From contig JAFWDJ010000020.1 in NCBI GenBank assembly GCA_017513095.1, positions 81,996 to 145,995 of the forward strand: a stretch of 64,000 bases of DNA. Direction: 5' to 3'. A program made the position numbers and the translations under genes. Below, piece after piece: positions 39,370 to 49,700 of this stretch (within the stretch, counting starts at the first letter, position 1; each line of letters starts with the position of its first letter). This stretch comes from Clostridia bacterium (lineage in GTDB: Bacteria; Bacillota; Clostridia; Oscillospirales; RGIG577). A model generated the notes under the pieces. The model did no database searches, was not told the origin of the DNA, and saw nothing but the letters and a program-made list of their open reading frames with translations.

Positions 39370-40452
39370 TTACTTTCCCTCCGATAATAAATTTAATATT
39401 ACGACGGCCGCCGCGGCCTCGATTACGGGCACCGCGCGGTGCGCGATGCACGGGTCGTGGCGTCCTTTTATTTCAAGTATTTCGCTCGTTTTCGCCCTGA
39501 GGTCAACGCTCCTTTGCGGCCTTGCGATAGACGGCGTCGGCTTTATCGCCGCCCGAAAGACGACGGGCATTCCGTTCGTTATGCCGCCCAAAATCCCGCC
39601 GGCGTCGTTCTTTTCGCACGTTACGTTCCCGCTCTCGTCTATTATGAACGGGTCGTTATTCTCGCTTCCGCGCATTTTCGCGGCGCGAAAGCCCGCGCCG
39701 AACTCCACGCCCTTTACGGCGGGCACGCCGAACACGGCCGCCGCGATGCGGCTCTCAACGCCGCCGAACATCGGCTCTCCGAAGCCCGCCTCAAGACCCG
39801 TGACTGCGCATTCTATTACGCCGCCCACCGAATCGAGCGACTCCGCCGCGCGCTCGATCTCGGCCTTCATACGCTCGCCCGCCTCGTCGGATATTACGGG
39901 GAAGTCCTTTTCGGCCACGGCGCGAAAGAGCGCCTCGTCGGGATAAAGCGGAAAGCGCTCGTCCTCCTCGCCGCCTATCGACCATAGGTGCGCACCCACG
40001 AAAACGCCGCGGCGCGACAGTATCTGCTTTGCAATGCCGCCCGCTATGCACAGGGGCGCCGTAAGCCTTCCCGAGAAGTGGCCGCCGCCGCGCATATCCG
40101 CCATGCCGCCCCATTTTACGTATGCCGTAAAGTCGGCGTGACCGGGACGCGGGACGAATTTTAACTTTTCGTAATCGCGCGAACGCATGTCCTTATTCTC
40201 AATCACGGCGCAAAGAGGCGCGCCGCACGTCAAGCCGTTCTCCACGCCCGAGATAAAGCGCGGCACGTCGCCCTCGTTTCGCGCCGTCGAAAGGCGGTTC
40301 TTTCCGGGCCTTCTTCGGTCCATGAACGCCTGAAGCTCGGCCTCGTCTATCCTCTCGCCCGCGGGCAGGCCGTCTATTACAACGCCAATCGCCGTGCCGT
40401 GCGACTGGCCGAATATCGAAACCTTTATCTTTTCTCCGAATTCAGACGACAT
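39370..40452 (-). CDS. aroC: Chorismate synthase
   Basis: A 360-residue FMN-dependent enzyme that makes chorismate from EPSP. It begins KIKVSIFGQSHGTAIGVVIDGLPAG; RPGHADFTAYVKWGG and RGGGHFSGRLTAPLCIAGG follow, then IARPQRSVDL and GRHDPCIAHRAVPVIEA at the C terminus. The ATG at 40452 has GGGAGG 8 bases upstream and overlaps the end of aroA by 11 bp. Confidence 0.96.
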   Translation of the reverse strand: MSSEFGEKIKVSIFGQSHGTAIGVVIDGLPAGERIDEAELQAFMDRRRPGKNRLSTARNEGDVPRFISGVENGLTCGAPLCAVIENKDMRSRDYEKLKFVPRPGHADFTAYVKWGGMADMRGGGHFSGRLTAPLCIAGGIAKQILSRRGVFVGAHLWSIGGEEDERFPLYPDEALFRAVAEKDFPVISDEAGERMKAEIERAAESLDSVGGVIECAVTGLEAGFGEPMFGGVESRIAAAVFGVPAVKGVEFGAGFRAAKMRGSENNDPFIIDESGNVTCEKNDAGGILGGITNGMPVVFRAAIKPTPSIARPQRSVDLRAKTSEILEIKGRHDPCIAHRAVPVIEAAAAVVILNLLSEGK

Positions 40453-41695
40453 GACAAACGCCTCCCAGCTTCTTAAAGTCTTCAAAAAACGTCGGATACG
40501 ATTTATTGACCGCGTGCGCGCCCTTTATCGTAACAGCCCCCGCCGCCGAAAGCGCAGCTGTCGCCGCCGCCATCGCTATCCTGTGGTCGCCCGCGCTGTC
40601 GATGGTGCCGCCCGCGATGCGTCCTCCCGCAACGGTAAGGCTGTCCGCGTCTGACGAGGCCGAAACGCCGAGCGCGCGCAGCATATTTTCACACGATGCT
40701 ATCCTGTCGCTTTCCTTTAGTCTCAGGCGCGCCGCATTAACAAACCGTGTCTCCCCCTCGGCATACGCCGCAAGGACCGAGAGAATCGGAAGCATGTCGG
40801 GCGTCTCGCCGAGGTCGACCTCGCACGCTTTAAGCGCGGCGGGCGAAACGGTTACGGCGTTACCCTTGATTTTTACGTCCGCGCCGAAGCGTCTCAACAC
40901 TTCGATTATCGCCTTGTCGCCCTGCGGCGAAGCGATATCGAGCCCCGTAACGGTGACGGGCGCGTTTATCGCCCCCGCGCAGAGGAAAAACGCCGCGTTA
41001 GACCAATCTCCCTCCACATTTACCCTTCCTGGTGATGAAAAGCGCTGTCTGCGCTCCACTTCGTATGTATTTTCGCCTTTTTTGACGTCAACGCCGAATT
41101 TTTTAAGCGCGCCCAGAGTTATGTCAACATACGGCGACGACTGAAGCTCTGTCGTAAGCCTGATAACGCCGCCCTCGCGCGTTTTCGGCAGCGCAAGCAA
41201 AAGCCCCGTTATGTATTGGGAGCTTACGTTGCCCGGAAGCTCATAATCGCCGCCAGAAAGGCGTCCCGCCGTCTCGAACGGCAGCGCGTCCGCGCTGAAG
41301 CTGACGCCGCGGCGCTTCATCTGGGACGTAAGCTCGCCTATCGGCCTTTTCGGAAGACGGCCGCGCCCCGTAAACCTTACGCGCTCGTAAAGCGCGCACG
41401 CCACGGGCAGAAGGAACCGAAACGTCGAGCCGCTTTCCATGCAGTCGAGCACGGGCGTTTCGGCCGTCTTTATTATCGGAGTTACAAGAATCGCGCCGTC
41501 TTTTCTTTCTATGCGCGCGCCGAGCGCCGAAAGGCACGAAACGGTCGCGTCTATGTCCTCGCTCGTCTTGTCCATGATAAGCTCGGTTTGCCGGTCGGAG
41601 AGCGCGGCGCATATTAAAAGCCTGTGCGCGTCCGACTTCGACGGTATCGCGCTCACCGCGCCCGAAAGGCGCGACGGTGTGACCTTTATGTCCAT
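40442..41695 (-). CDS. aroA: 5-enolpyruvylshikimate-3-phosphate synthase
   Basis: A 417-residue enzyme that joins PEP and shikimate-3-phosphate. SAIPSKSDAHRLLICAAL, DCMESGSTFRFLLPVACA, RGRLPKRPIGEL (S3P/PEP loop), and RLRLKESDRI and AGDHRIAMAAATAAL are visible. The usual GNAGT-type PEP loop reads ESGSTFR, with Ser replacing the loop Ala as in insensitive-type synthases. The ATG at 41695 with GGAGG is preferred to an upstream start. Confidence 0.95.
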   Translation of the reverse strand: MDIKVTPSRLSGAVSAIPSKSDAHRLLICAALSDRQTELIMDKTSEDIDATVSCLSALGARIERKDGAILVTPIIKTAETPVLDCMESGSTFRFLLPVACALYERVRFTGRGRLPKRPIGELTSQMKRRGVSFSADALPFETAGRLSGGDYELPGNVSSQYITGLLLALPKTREGGVIRLTTELQSSPYVDITLGALKKFGVDVKKGENTYEVERRQRFSSPGRVNVEGDWSNAAFFLCAGAINAPVTVTGLDIASPQGDKAIIEVLRRFGADVKIKGNAVTVSPAALKACEVDLGETPDMLPILSVLAAYAEGETRFVNAARLRLKESDRIASCENMLRALGVSASSDADSLTVAGGRIAGGTIDSAGDHRIAMAAATAALSAAGAVTIKGAHAVNKSYPTFFEDFKKLGGVCHVV

Positions 41696-41696
41696 T

Positions 41697-42758
41697 TTAA
41701 GCCTCCGTTCCCTTTTTAATAAAAGACTCAAGCCCGTCTATATTTATCTTCATAAGGCGGCATCTGCCGATACTCTCGGGGATTACAAGATTTATCGTGT
41801 CGCCCTTTCTTTTTTTGTCGGAGAGCGCGGCGCGCGAAAGCTCCGCCGCCGAAAAGCCGCAGCTTACGGGCAGACTGTTATTTATAAGCGCGCGCTCGAT
41901 GCGCTTTGCCGTATCATCGCCGCAGTATCCCGACGCGGCGGACGCGCGCGCAATTATGCCCATGCCCATCGCGACGGCATGACCGTGCGAAACACCGTAG
42001 GCGCTAAGCTTCTCTATCGCGTGACCCACCGTATGGCCGAGATTTAAAAGCTGCCGTTCACCGCGGTCGAACTCATCGGCCTCGACTACGCGCCCCTTGT
42101 GCGTAACGCAGCGTTCTATTATAAACGGGAGCGTGTCTTTAGAAACCCGGCCGTTTTCAAAGAGCGAAAAAAGCTCCTCGTCGAAAAGCACGCCCGTTTT
42201 TATCGCCTCGGCAATGCCGCAGGCAAGCGTTTCGCCGGGCAGCGTTTTAAGCGTATCGGTGTCGCAGATTACCATTGACGGCTGAAGGAACACGCCCGCA
42301 AGATTTTTGCCCGCTTTAAGGTCTACGGCGGTCTTGCCGCCCACGGACGAATCGACGGCCGCAAGCAGCGTCGTGGGCATTTGTATGAATTTGATCCCGC
42401 GAAGGAACACGCCCGCCGCAAAGCCCGTGATATCGCCCGCGACTCCGCCGCCCAGTGCGAGTATCGCGTCGCTTCGCGTAATGCCTCTTTCTGCCAAAAA
42501 TTCGAGTATGTCCGAAAGCGTAGTCATGTTCTTCGACTGCTCGCCCGCCGGGAAAGCGTATGAGCAGACCGAAAAGCCCGCGTCAGAAAGGCTTTTTTTG
42601 ACCGCTTCAAGGTAAAGCCGCTGTACCGTCGTATCGGTTATCACGCAAATGCGGCACGGCGAAAGAACGCTTCGCGCAAGCTCGCCCGCACGGGCGGTAA
42701 GTCCCGCGCCGATATGAACGTCGTAGGCGCGTCCCGCGTTTATTCTTACCGTCGTCAT
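41697..42758 (-). CDS. aroB: 3-dehydroquinate synthase
   Basis: A 353-residue NAD- and metal-dependent enzyme that cyclises DAHP. The glycine loop ALGGGVAGDITGFAAGVFLRGI and the block PTTLLAAVDSSVGGKTAVDLKAGKNLAG are canonical; metal ligands lie in EAIKTG-type and LNLGHTVGHAIEKLS with SHGHAVAMGM. Its start overlaps the tyrA stop (ATGA). Confidence 0.96.
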   Translation of the reverse strand: MTTVRINAGRAYDVHIGAGLTARAGELARSVLSPCRICVITDTTVQRLYLEAVKKSLSDAGFSVCSYAFPAGEQSKNMTTLSDILEFLAERGITRSDAILALGGGVAGDITGFAAGVFLRGIKFIQMPTTLLAAVDSSVGGKTAVDLKAGKNLAGVFLQPSMVICDTDTLKTLPGETLACGIAEAIKTGVLFDEELFSLFENGRVSKDTLPFIIERCVTHKGRVVEADEFDRGERQLLNLGHTVGHAIEKLSAYGVSHGHAVAMGMGIIARASAASGYCGDDTAKRIERALINNSLPVSCGFSAAELSRAALSDKKRKGDTINLVIPESIGRCRLMKINIDGLESFIKKGTEA

Positions 42759-43594
42759 CAGTTGCCACCCGCTTCGGCTTTTTTGAGCCTGCCCTCTTTT
42801 AACAGGCGTATAAGCTCGGTCGAATCCGCGGCCTTCAGAGCGTAAAGATACTCGTTTAAGTTCTTTATGAACGTTTCAAGCTCCTCTGTGAGGTTGTCGG
42901 TATTGTCCAAAAACAGCTCCGTCCACATCTCCTCGTCGAGACGTGCGACTCTCGTCATATCGCGAAAGCTTCCGCCCGAAAATCCGCGCCGCTTCTGTGC
43001 CGTGGGCGACTTTACGTAGGCGCTCGACGTGATATGCGCAAGCTGCGAGGTGAACGCTATTATCCTGTCGTGCTCGGCGGGCGTCGTAAACGTTATGCTG
43101 CCGAAGCCTATATCCGTAAAGAAGGCCTTTAATCGTTCGAGAAGCGTCGCGTCCGTGCGCTCGTCGGGCGTAAGTATCATCGACGCGCCCTCGAAGAGGT
43201 TATCGGTGGAATTTACGAATCCGCCGCGCTCGCGTCCCGCCATCGGATGGCCGCCGACGTAGGAAAAGCCGTACTTTTTCGATATGGGCACGAGCTTATC
43301 CGTAACGGCGCGCTTTACGCCGCATAAATCTATCACTGCCGCGTCCTTTGAGATGTTCTCGGCGTTCTCTATCGTCCACTTTACCGCCTCGCCGGGGCGC
43401 ACGGCGATAAGAATGATATCGCACTCGCAAATATTTTCCTTCGTAAGCGGCTCGTCTATCGCACCGCACAGGCGCGCGAAGGTCATAGTCTCCGCGTCGA
43501 TGTCGACGCCCGCCACGCTGTGAAGCGTGTGCGCCTTTATGCTCTTCGCCATCGAGCCGCCTATGAGTCCGAGCCCCACTATGCCCGCCTTCAC
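42758..43594 (-). CDS. tyrA: Prephenate dehydrogenase
   Basis: A 278-residue NAD(P)-dependent enzyme leading to tyrosine. The Rossmann loop is [15 protein letters not shown], and [13 protein letters not shown] carries the catalytic His. No ACT domain follows, so feedback control by tyrosine through that route is not expected. The start is GTG within a GTGA overlap with aroF. Confidence 0.93.
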   Translation of the reverse strand: MKAGIVGLGLIGGSMAKSIKAHTLHSVAGVDIDAETMTFARLCGAIDEPLTKENICECDIILIAVRPGEAVKWTIENAENISKDAAVIDLCGVKRAVTDKLVPISKKYGFSYVGGHPMAGRERGGFVNSTDNLFEGASMILTPDERTDATLLERLKAFFTDIGFGSITFTTPAEHDRIIAFTSQLAHITSSAYVKSPTAQKRRGFSGGSFRDMTRVARLDEEMWTELFLDNTDNLTEELETFIKNLNEYLYALKAADSTELIRLLKEGRLKKAEAGGN

Positions 43595-44610
43595 GATGCC
43601 GCCTCCTCTGTCTTCATGAAGCCGTGAAGCGCGATGAGCTTTTTCGCAAGCGCGTCAAACGCTTCGGGCTTTAAGGACTGCGGGCCGTCGCACCATGCGT
43701 GCGCCGGGTCGTTGTGCACCTCTATTATGAGACCGTCCGCGCCCGTTGCAACGGCGCCCATCGCGAGCGGAGCCACGAGCGAGGATTTGCCCGTCGCGTG
43801 GCTGGGGTCTATGATTATCGGAAGATGCGTAAGCGACTTGAGCACCGGTATTGCCGCGAGGTCGAGCGTGTTTCTCGTGTACGTTTCGAACGTGCGGATG
43901 CCGCGCTCGCAGAGTATTACGTTCTGGTTGCCGTTCGCCATTACGTATTCGGCGCTCATGAGCCACTCCTCGTAGGTGGAGGACATGCCGCGCTTTATCA
44001 TAACGGGCTTATCCTGCGCGCCCAAAATCTTTAAGAGATTGAAGTTCTGCATATTTCTTGCGCCGACCTGGATTATATCTATATCGTCGAAAAGCGGGAG
44101 CTGCGAGGCGTCCATTATCTCGGTAACGATGGGAAGGCCCGTTTCCTTTCTCGCAAGCTTTAAAAGCTCTATACCCTCGGCGCCGAGTCCCTGGAAGGAA
44201 TACGGCGAGGTGCGCGGCTTGAACGCGCCGCCGCGAAGAACGGTCGCGCCGCTTGCCTTTACGGCCTTCGCAACGCCGATTATCTGATCCTCCGTTTCAA
44301 CGGAGCAGGGGCCCGCCATCATCGTAAGCGTGCCGCCGCCTATCTGCGTGTCTCTCACCTTTATTACGGTGTCTTCGGGATGGAATTTTCTGTTCGCGCT
44401 CTTGTAGGGCTCCTGAACGCGCTTTACGTCCTCTACTATGTCGAGCGCCGCGATGAGGTCTATGTCGAGCCTCGAGGAGTCGCCCACGATGCCGAGTATC
44501 TGGCGCGACGCGCCTTCGCTGCGGTGTACCTGTAAATTTTTATCCTGAAGCCAGGATATGAGACTTTCGACCTGTTCGCGGTCCGGGTTTTGCTTAAGTA
44601 ATACGACCAT
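43591..44610 (-). CDS. aroF: 3-deoxy-7-phosphoheptulonate synthase (AroA/AroF-I-beta type)
   Basis: A 339-residue DAHP synthase, the first shikimate enzyme. Residues 1-70 form the N-terminal ferredoxin-like regulatory domain ([20 protein letters not shown]). The barrel has [32 protein letters not shown] (PEP/E4P binding), [27 protein letters not shown] and a metal-binding EVHNDP. It is the first gene of the operon, behind the leader peptide and terminator, with AGGAGGAAG before the ATG. Confidence 0.96.
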   Translation of the reverse strand: MVVLLKQNPDREQVESLISWLQDKNLQVHRSEGASRQILGIVGDSSRLDIDLIAALDIVEDVKRVQEPYKSANRKFHPEDTVIKVRDTQIGGGTLTMMAGPCSVETEDQIIGVAKAVKASGATVLRGGAFKPRTSPYSFQGLGAEGIELLKLARKETGLPIVTEIMDASQLPLFDDIDIIQVGARNMQNFNLLKILGAQDKPVMIKRGMSSTYEEWLMSAEYVMANGNQNVILCERGIRTFETYTRNTLDLAAIPVLKSLTHLPIIIDPSHATGKSSLVAPLAMGAVATGADGLIIEVHNDPAHAWCDGPQSLKPEAFDALAKKLIALHGFMKTEEAAS

Positions 44611-44626
44611 TTTTTCTTCCTCCTAA

Positions 44627-44660
44627 CAAAAATAAAAACCGCAGCCGGCAGGGCTGCGGT
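44627..44660 (-). terminator. Attenuator terminator upstream of aroF
   Basis: A perfect 9-bp stem ACCGCAGCC / GGCTGCGGT (44638-44660) with a 5-base loop and TTTTTATTTTT on the minus strand, located between the leader-peptide stop and aroF. Confidence 0.9.
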
Positions 44661-44690
44661 GAGTTCGTGAAATGAAATTATACTCTTCTC

Positions 44691-44795
44691 TCACACGTTT
44701 TCAGCCAAACCGAAACAAGCCTTGCCGCCTCTGAAATAAAAGCTAAAGACAAAGCTAAAATAACGGTATTCTGCCGAACGGGAAAGAGCTTTCAT
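44691..44795 (-). CDS. Phe/Tyr-rich leader peptide of the aromatic operon
   Basis: A 34-residue reading frame whose residues 10-21 read YRYFSFVFSFYF, eight of twelve being Phe or Tyr. An AGGAA lies upstream and the stop is 30 bp before the attenuator terminator. Low Phe- or Tyr-tRNA charging would stall ribosomes there. A following segment (719-729 of the 44-kb block: GGCGGCAAGGC) can pair at 9 of 11 positions with the loop and flanks of the terminator (GCCCTGCCGGC), a plausible antiterminator. This is a classical transcription attenuation arrangement. Confidence 0.8.
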   Translation of the reverse strand: MKALSRSAEYRYFSFVFSFYFRGGKACFGLAENV

Positions 44796-44828
44796 AAAAT
44801 TTCGTTCCTTATATAAAAGTATATTGCT

Positions 44829-44837
44829 ATAATACCA
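44829..44837 (-). promoter_or_regulatory. Probable extended -10 of the aromatic operon promoter
   Basis: TGGTATTAT on the minus strand, about 30 bp upstream of the leader start codon; no clear -35. Confidence 0.45.
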
Positions 44838-44997
44838 CTTCGGCGGCCAAAATAAAAGCAACAAGTATAACAAATTATGTATATTTAACCTCGTGCCATT
44901 GGTCAGGTTGCACAAAAGCGCACGCGGATAATTTTTGCCGTCGTTGCAGACGCGCCGAAAGTGTGATATGCTTTATAAAAAGGCGGGATTTATTTAT

Positions 44998-46017
44998 ATG
45001 AGCGTAAAACAGCTTAAACAGGACATAAAAAACAATACGTTTTCTCATTCGTACGTGTTTTACGGCGCGGAACGCTATCTTAAGGAGTATTACTTCGCGT
45101 TTGCGAAGCGCACCTTCACGGCGGGCGACGCGCTCAATTTAAACTGCACCGAATACGACGCGCGCACGCTCGACACGGACGACCTTATGGCCGTGGCCGA
45201 CAGCTACCCCGCCATGAGCGACCGAAGGCTTATAATTATCACAGACCTTACGGCCTCGCTCTGTAAGGGCGCCCTGAAAGACACGCTTTCGTCGCTTCTA
45301 TCGAATATGCCCGATTATCTTACGCTTTTCTTTGATTACAGCGACCCGTCCTACGACCCGTCGTCGTATGCGGAGTTAAAAACGCTCTTTTCGGGCAGCC
45401 TTTTATGCGACTTTAAGCGCCCCACCGAGCGCGAGCTCGTCGTCTGGATTCAAAGGAACGTCGAGGCGCAGAATAAAACGATAAGCCCCGCGGCCGTATC
45501 GCGGCTGCTTTCGGATGTGTCGCGCGACATGTCCGCCTTAAAGCACGAGATTTCAAAGCTCTGCGCCTATGCGCCGAAAAAAGAGATCGCGCCCGCCGAT
45601 ATCGACGCCGTATGCATAACGACGGCGGAGGCGCGCGTATTCTCACTCGGCGACGCGATAATCTTCGGCCGCGCGGGCAGCGCCTATAAGATAACGGACG
45701 TGCTCATCCGCCAGAACCGCGAACAGCCCATCGCCGTTTTGGGCTATCTTACGTCGGTATTCTCAAATCTCCTGAAATTAAAGGCGGCCGAGCGGGCGGG
45801 CGTGCCGCTCGATACGGCGGCGCGTGAGATAGGCTACCGCGGCAACGTAAACAACGCCCGCCGCATGACGCAAAAGACAGACTCCGCCGCATTGAAGCGG
45901 CTTGTAAATCTCTGCCGCGAGACCGATTTCAAAATGAAGGACTCGCGCGTGAACGCGGCCGTTCTTTTGGAGCTCTTCATCGCGGAGGCGCTCACAATCA
46001 CGGGGGCGCGCCGATGA
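44998..46017 (+). CDS. holA: DNA polymerase III delta subunit
   Basis: A 339-residue clamp-loader subunit that opens the beta sliding clamp. The N-terminal SHSYVFYGAERYLKEYYF is the typical degenerate P-loop region of HolA, followed by the mid-domain (LDTDDLMAVADSYPAMSDRRLIII) and the C-terminal oligomerisation helices (ILIRQNREQPIAVLGYLTSVFSNLLKLK). It starts divergently from the aromatic operon. The ATG at 44998 is preferred although its ribosome binding site is weak; an in-frame ATG 30 bp upstream is possible. Confidence 0.9.
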   Translation: MSVKQLKQDIKNNTFSHSYVFYGAERYLKEYYFAFAKRTFTAGDALNLNCTEYDARTLDTDDLMAVADSYPAMSDRRLIIITDLTASLCKGALKDTLSSLLSNMPDYLTLFFDYSDPSYDPSSYAELKTLFSGSLLCDFKRPTERELVVWIQRNVEAQNKTISPAAVSRLLSDVSRDMSALKHEISKLCAYAPKKEIAPADIDAVCITTAEARVFSLGDAIIFGRAGSAYKITDVLIRQNREQPIAVLGYLTSVFSNLLKLKAAERAGVPLDTAAREIGYRGNVNNARRMTQKTDSAALKRLVNLCRETDFKMKDSRVNAAVLLELFIAEALTITGARR

Positions 46018-46604
46018 TAAGCATAAACGAGGTCATTATAGTCGAGGGCAAATACGACAAAATAGCGCTCGAACCGCTCGTCGACGCGACGATAATCGTG
46101 ACCGACGGATTCAAGATTTTTAAGGAGCCCGAGCGCATCGCCATGCTTCGCGCGCTTGCGAAAAAGCGCGGCCTTTTAATACTTACCGACTCCGACCGCG
46201 CCGGCTTCGTCATCCGCGGAAGGCTTACTTCTCTGATAAGCGAAGGCACGATAAAGCACGCCTATATCCCCGATATCGCGGGGCGCGAACGGCGAAAGCG
46301 TGAGCCCTCGAAGGAGGGAAAGCTCGGCGTTGAGGGCATGACGCCCGAAACGCTCTCGCGGGCGCTTATCCGCGCCGGAATAACGCCGTCCGACGCGCCG
46401 CCGAAGGCGCGCGGCGGGATAACTAAGGCGCGTCTTTACGCCGACGGCCTGTCGGGATCGGGCGGCGCGCATGAGGCGCGCGCAAGGCTCGCACGGATGT
46501 GCGGCCTTCCCGAGCGCATAAGCGCGAACGCGCTTCTTGAAGTGCTAAACGCGCTTTATACCCCCGAGGAATACGCGGAGCTTGTAAAGACCGTAAAAGA
46601 ATAA
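46014..46604 (+). CDS. rnmV: Ribonuclease M5-like Toprim protein
   Basis: A 196-residue protein. The Toprim domain has the catalytic Glu in VIIVEGKYDK and the acidic motif in LLILTDSDRAGFVIR. A DUF4093-type tail with a helical end (ERISANALLEVLNALYTPEEY) follows. RNase M5 makes the final 5S rRNA cuts in Firmicutes. It overlaps holA by 4 bp, unlike the common rnmV-ksgA pairing. Confidence 0.85.
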   Translation: MISINEVIIVEGKYDKIALEPLVDATIIVTDGFKIFKEPERIAMLRALAKKRGLLILTDSDRAGFVIRGRLTSLISEGTIKHAYIPDIAGRERRKREPSKEGKLGVEGMTPETLSRALIRAGITPSDAPPKARGGITKARLYADGLSGSGGAHEARARLARMCGLPERISANALLEVLNALYTPEEYAELVKTVKE

Positions 46605-46621
46605 AAGCTCTCCCGTCGAGG

Positions 46622-46694
46622 GAAAAAAACACCCGCCCTTTGGCGGGTGATTTATATAAAAAGAGCGGGCGAAAGCCCGCTCTTTTTATCTTCG
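46622..46694. terminator. Two hairpin terminators between convergent genes
   Basis: CACCCGCC..GGCGGGTG (46628-46650) and AAAGAGCGGGC / GCCCGCTCTTT with T-runs (46658-46687) separate the RNase M5 gene from the SLH gene. Confidence 0.85.
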
Positions 46695-46712
46695 CCTAAA
46701 GGCGCGTTTTTA

Positions 46713-49700
46713 TTACTCCGAAAGTGCGGCAGAGAAGCGCATGAGCATCGTTGCCACCTGTGCGCGCGTCGCATTACCCTGCGGCGCGAGAGTGCCGTCG
46801 CCCATGCCGCCGATAACATCGTTCATTACCATCCAGCACATCGGCTCATATGCGTATTCGGATATATCTTCGATATCGCTGTAATCGAGTCTGAACGCCC
46901 ACATGCCCGTAAATCCCTGTCCCTTCGTCTGAGCATAGCGGTAGAGTATCGCCGCGAGCTGCTCGCGCGTAAGGGGCGAATCGGGAGCGAATTCCGTTTC
47001 GGAAACGCCGTTTACTATGCCGTTTTCAGCCGCCCACGAAACCGCCTGAGCGTACCAGCTGCCGTCCGCAACGTCCGTGAACGCGGACGTGCCGCTTTCG
47101 GGCTCGCCCTCCATGCGCCAGAGCATGGTAACTATCATCGCGCGGCTCGTCTGGTCGTTCGGCGCGAACATATCGTCGCCAACGCCGTTCATAAGGCCGT
47201 TTTCAAGGCACCAGCTTATGCCGTCCATATACCATGCGTTCGGGTCGAGGTCCTTAAATCCGCCCGCCGCGTTCGTTTCGTCCTTTACGAAGTTCGGCGT
47301 TACCGTAACGTCCGACGAGGGCATCTTGAACGTATACGTGCCGTCCGGGTTTTCAAATACGGGTACTGCGTTTCCGTTCTTATCCGTAACAGATACGTAC
47401 GAAAGCTTATATCCGGGGTTAGGTCTTACGGTGAGCGTTACCATATCGCCGGCCTTCGCCGAAGCGAAATTCGCCGAAACCGTGCCGCCCTCGGAAGCCT
47501 TTGGAAGCGTTACCTCGTTCGACGCGGACGAGGACGAGCCGCCGCCTCCTCCGCCGCCTCCGCCGTTTCCGCCTCTTTGCTTCCACGATGCGGTGAGCGT
47601 GATATCGTTCGTTACGGGGGTGGAGAAATCGAACGTTCTGCCGTAGAGCGTCCAGCCCGTGAAGTCATAGCCGTCGAGGGTCGGAGTCCGGGGACGCGGC
47701 ACGAGGTCGCCGAATACGAGGCCCTGTGCGGCTGCGACAGCACTGCCGCCGTTCGAGTCGAACGTAACAGTGATCGTCGGGCCCTCGTCTACCGTAACGG
47801 TCGTGTCGGGGCTTGCGAAGTGGTTTTCGTCGCCGGGCTTTCTTACGAGATACGTGCCCGCCGGAACGTAAACGGCTTCCTGATATGCCGTCGCGTAGGT
47901 GCCGCCGTTATTCGCCGGACGGTATTCCGCCTCGCGCGGCTTGAGTCCCGAAATAACGCCGTCCGCCGCGCCCTTTACGGATTCGGCGACGGTCGTAAGT
48001 CCCGTGGGAGCCGCCTGCTCGGCCTTGTCTATGATAACGGACTTGCAGCCGCTTACGGCGTCGGTACCGTTCGTCACATAGTAGAAAACGTCGTGCATAC
48101 CCGCGCCTGCGGGGAGATTTACAAGCGTCTCAAGACCCGCGGTCTGATAATTCGACGCGTCGAGCTGAGTCGTCGTGCTGTAATAAGTCTTCGCGCCCTC
48201 GGGGGCCGTGACCTCTATATTGAAGCCCGCGTAAGTCGCTTCGTCGCTGTATACGCCGTGCTTGTCCTTCGCCGTAACGGCGAAGCTGTTCTCGGTAACG
48301 GTATACGTGCCGCAGCTTACCGCCAATACGTAATTCTGGTTCGGGTTTGTAAGCTCCGCCTTGATCTCGTAAACGCCCGCCGTCTCGGATACGGCGTCGG
48401 TCGAAAGCGCGATATCGCCGAGCGTATCGGCGCCTACGGCGCCGCTTACCGTATACGTAAGCTCCCCGATCGGTTCACCCACTGCCGACGAAGCGTCGTT
48501 CGCGCTTACGGCGGCGAGCTTCGGATTTATCGTCGTGTAAACGCAGCCCTCGCTGTCAGGGGCGCCCTCGAGCATATAATAAACGCTGTATATGCCCGCG
48601 TCGGTCGCGGTCGGAAGCTCCGCCGAATAATCGGGATCCTCGCCGCGCTTATATAAGAGCCTTCCTTCGCCGTTCACGCCGCCCGTCGTTATGAGCGTCT
48701 GCGGCTTGCCGTTGTATTCGAGGCCCTCTATCGGCGCAGGAGCCGTTATGGAGGTCGACGTGACCTCGACGGATGCGTTCGCGGCCGCCCCGGCGTTCAT
48801 CGTGCCCTCAAGGAAGAATTCATACATGACCACGTCGTTCTTTACGGGCGCGATAACGCTTGAAACATCGGTGGGAGTGTCGCCGTCGAGCGTTACGAGC
48901 GCGACCTCCTTAAAGGGATTGAGTTCACAGACGGTGAGAAGATACTGTACGTCTCTGCCGGGCATCGTCGTGTCGGCCGTTATGCTCCACGTTATAACGT
49001 CGCCGCCCTGTACCGACTGATCGGCGGGCGTAACGGTGAGCACGGGGTCGCCCGCGAAGCTCCAGATATCCGTATCGCCTACGACGATCTTGGCGCCGTT
49101 ATAAACCGCTTCGGCCCTGTCCGCGGAGCTGTTTTCAAATACGCCCGACGACTCGTCGTCCGCCTTTAAAATGACGCGGTTCTTTATGCTTCCGCTGCTC
49201 GTCACGGTGGCGTAGGTGTTAAGCGCGTTCACGCTTACGGTGCCGGAGTTCTCCATGTCGCCCAAGTTGTGCACGTCGATCTTGCTTAAAAACTTTTCGG
49301 CGGGGGCGGTGTTAAGCTCGCCCGTTCTGCCGTTGTTCACTATCTCGGCCTCGGCCGCGGTTATGGTGCCCGTATTCGTAAGCGACGCTCCCGCGCTTAT
49401 CACAAAGTAGCTCGTTACAACGGAGCCCAATTTTACGCGCTTTTCCGTTACGGTGGGCTTGTCCGCGGTGGGGAGCACGGGGATTATTGCCTCATCTACC
49501 GCGCAGACGTAGAGCGTTCCGCTGTTCTCCATTTGGCCGTAGACCTCTAAATATCCGGGTACGAGCACGACGTCGCCCGTATTTACGAGCTTCGCGCCCG
49601 CGGCGTTATCCGTATTGCCGTCCCTGTCCATGCCTACGACGAGCGAGCCCATAACGGTGGTGTTCTGCGTTACGTCGTCCTTCCACGAAAGCTGTATGCC

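Noticed and set aside
46647-48656. 669-codon plus-strand open frame opposite the large SLH gene
   Set aside because: It is antisense to a protein with clear SLH and signal sequences; its translation is Arg/Val/Tyr-rich with no domain, as expected for a shadow frame in G+C-rich DNA.
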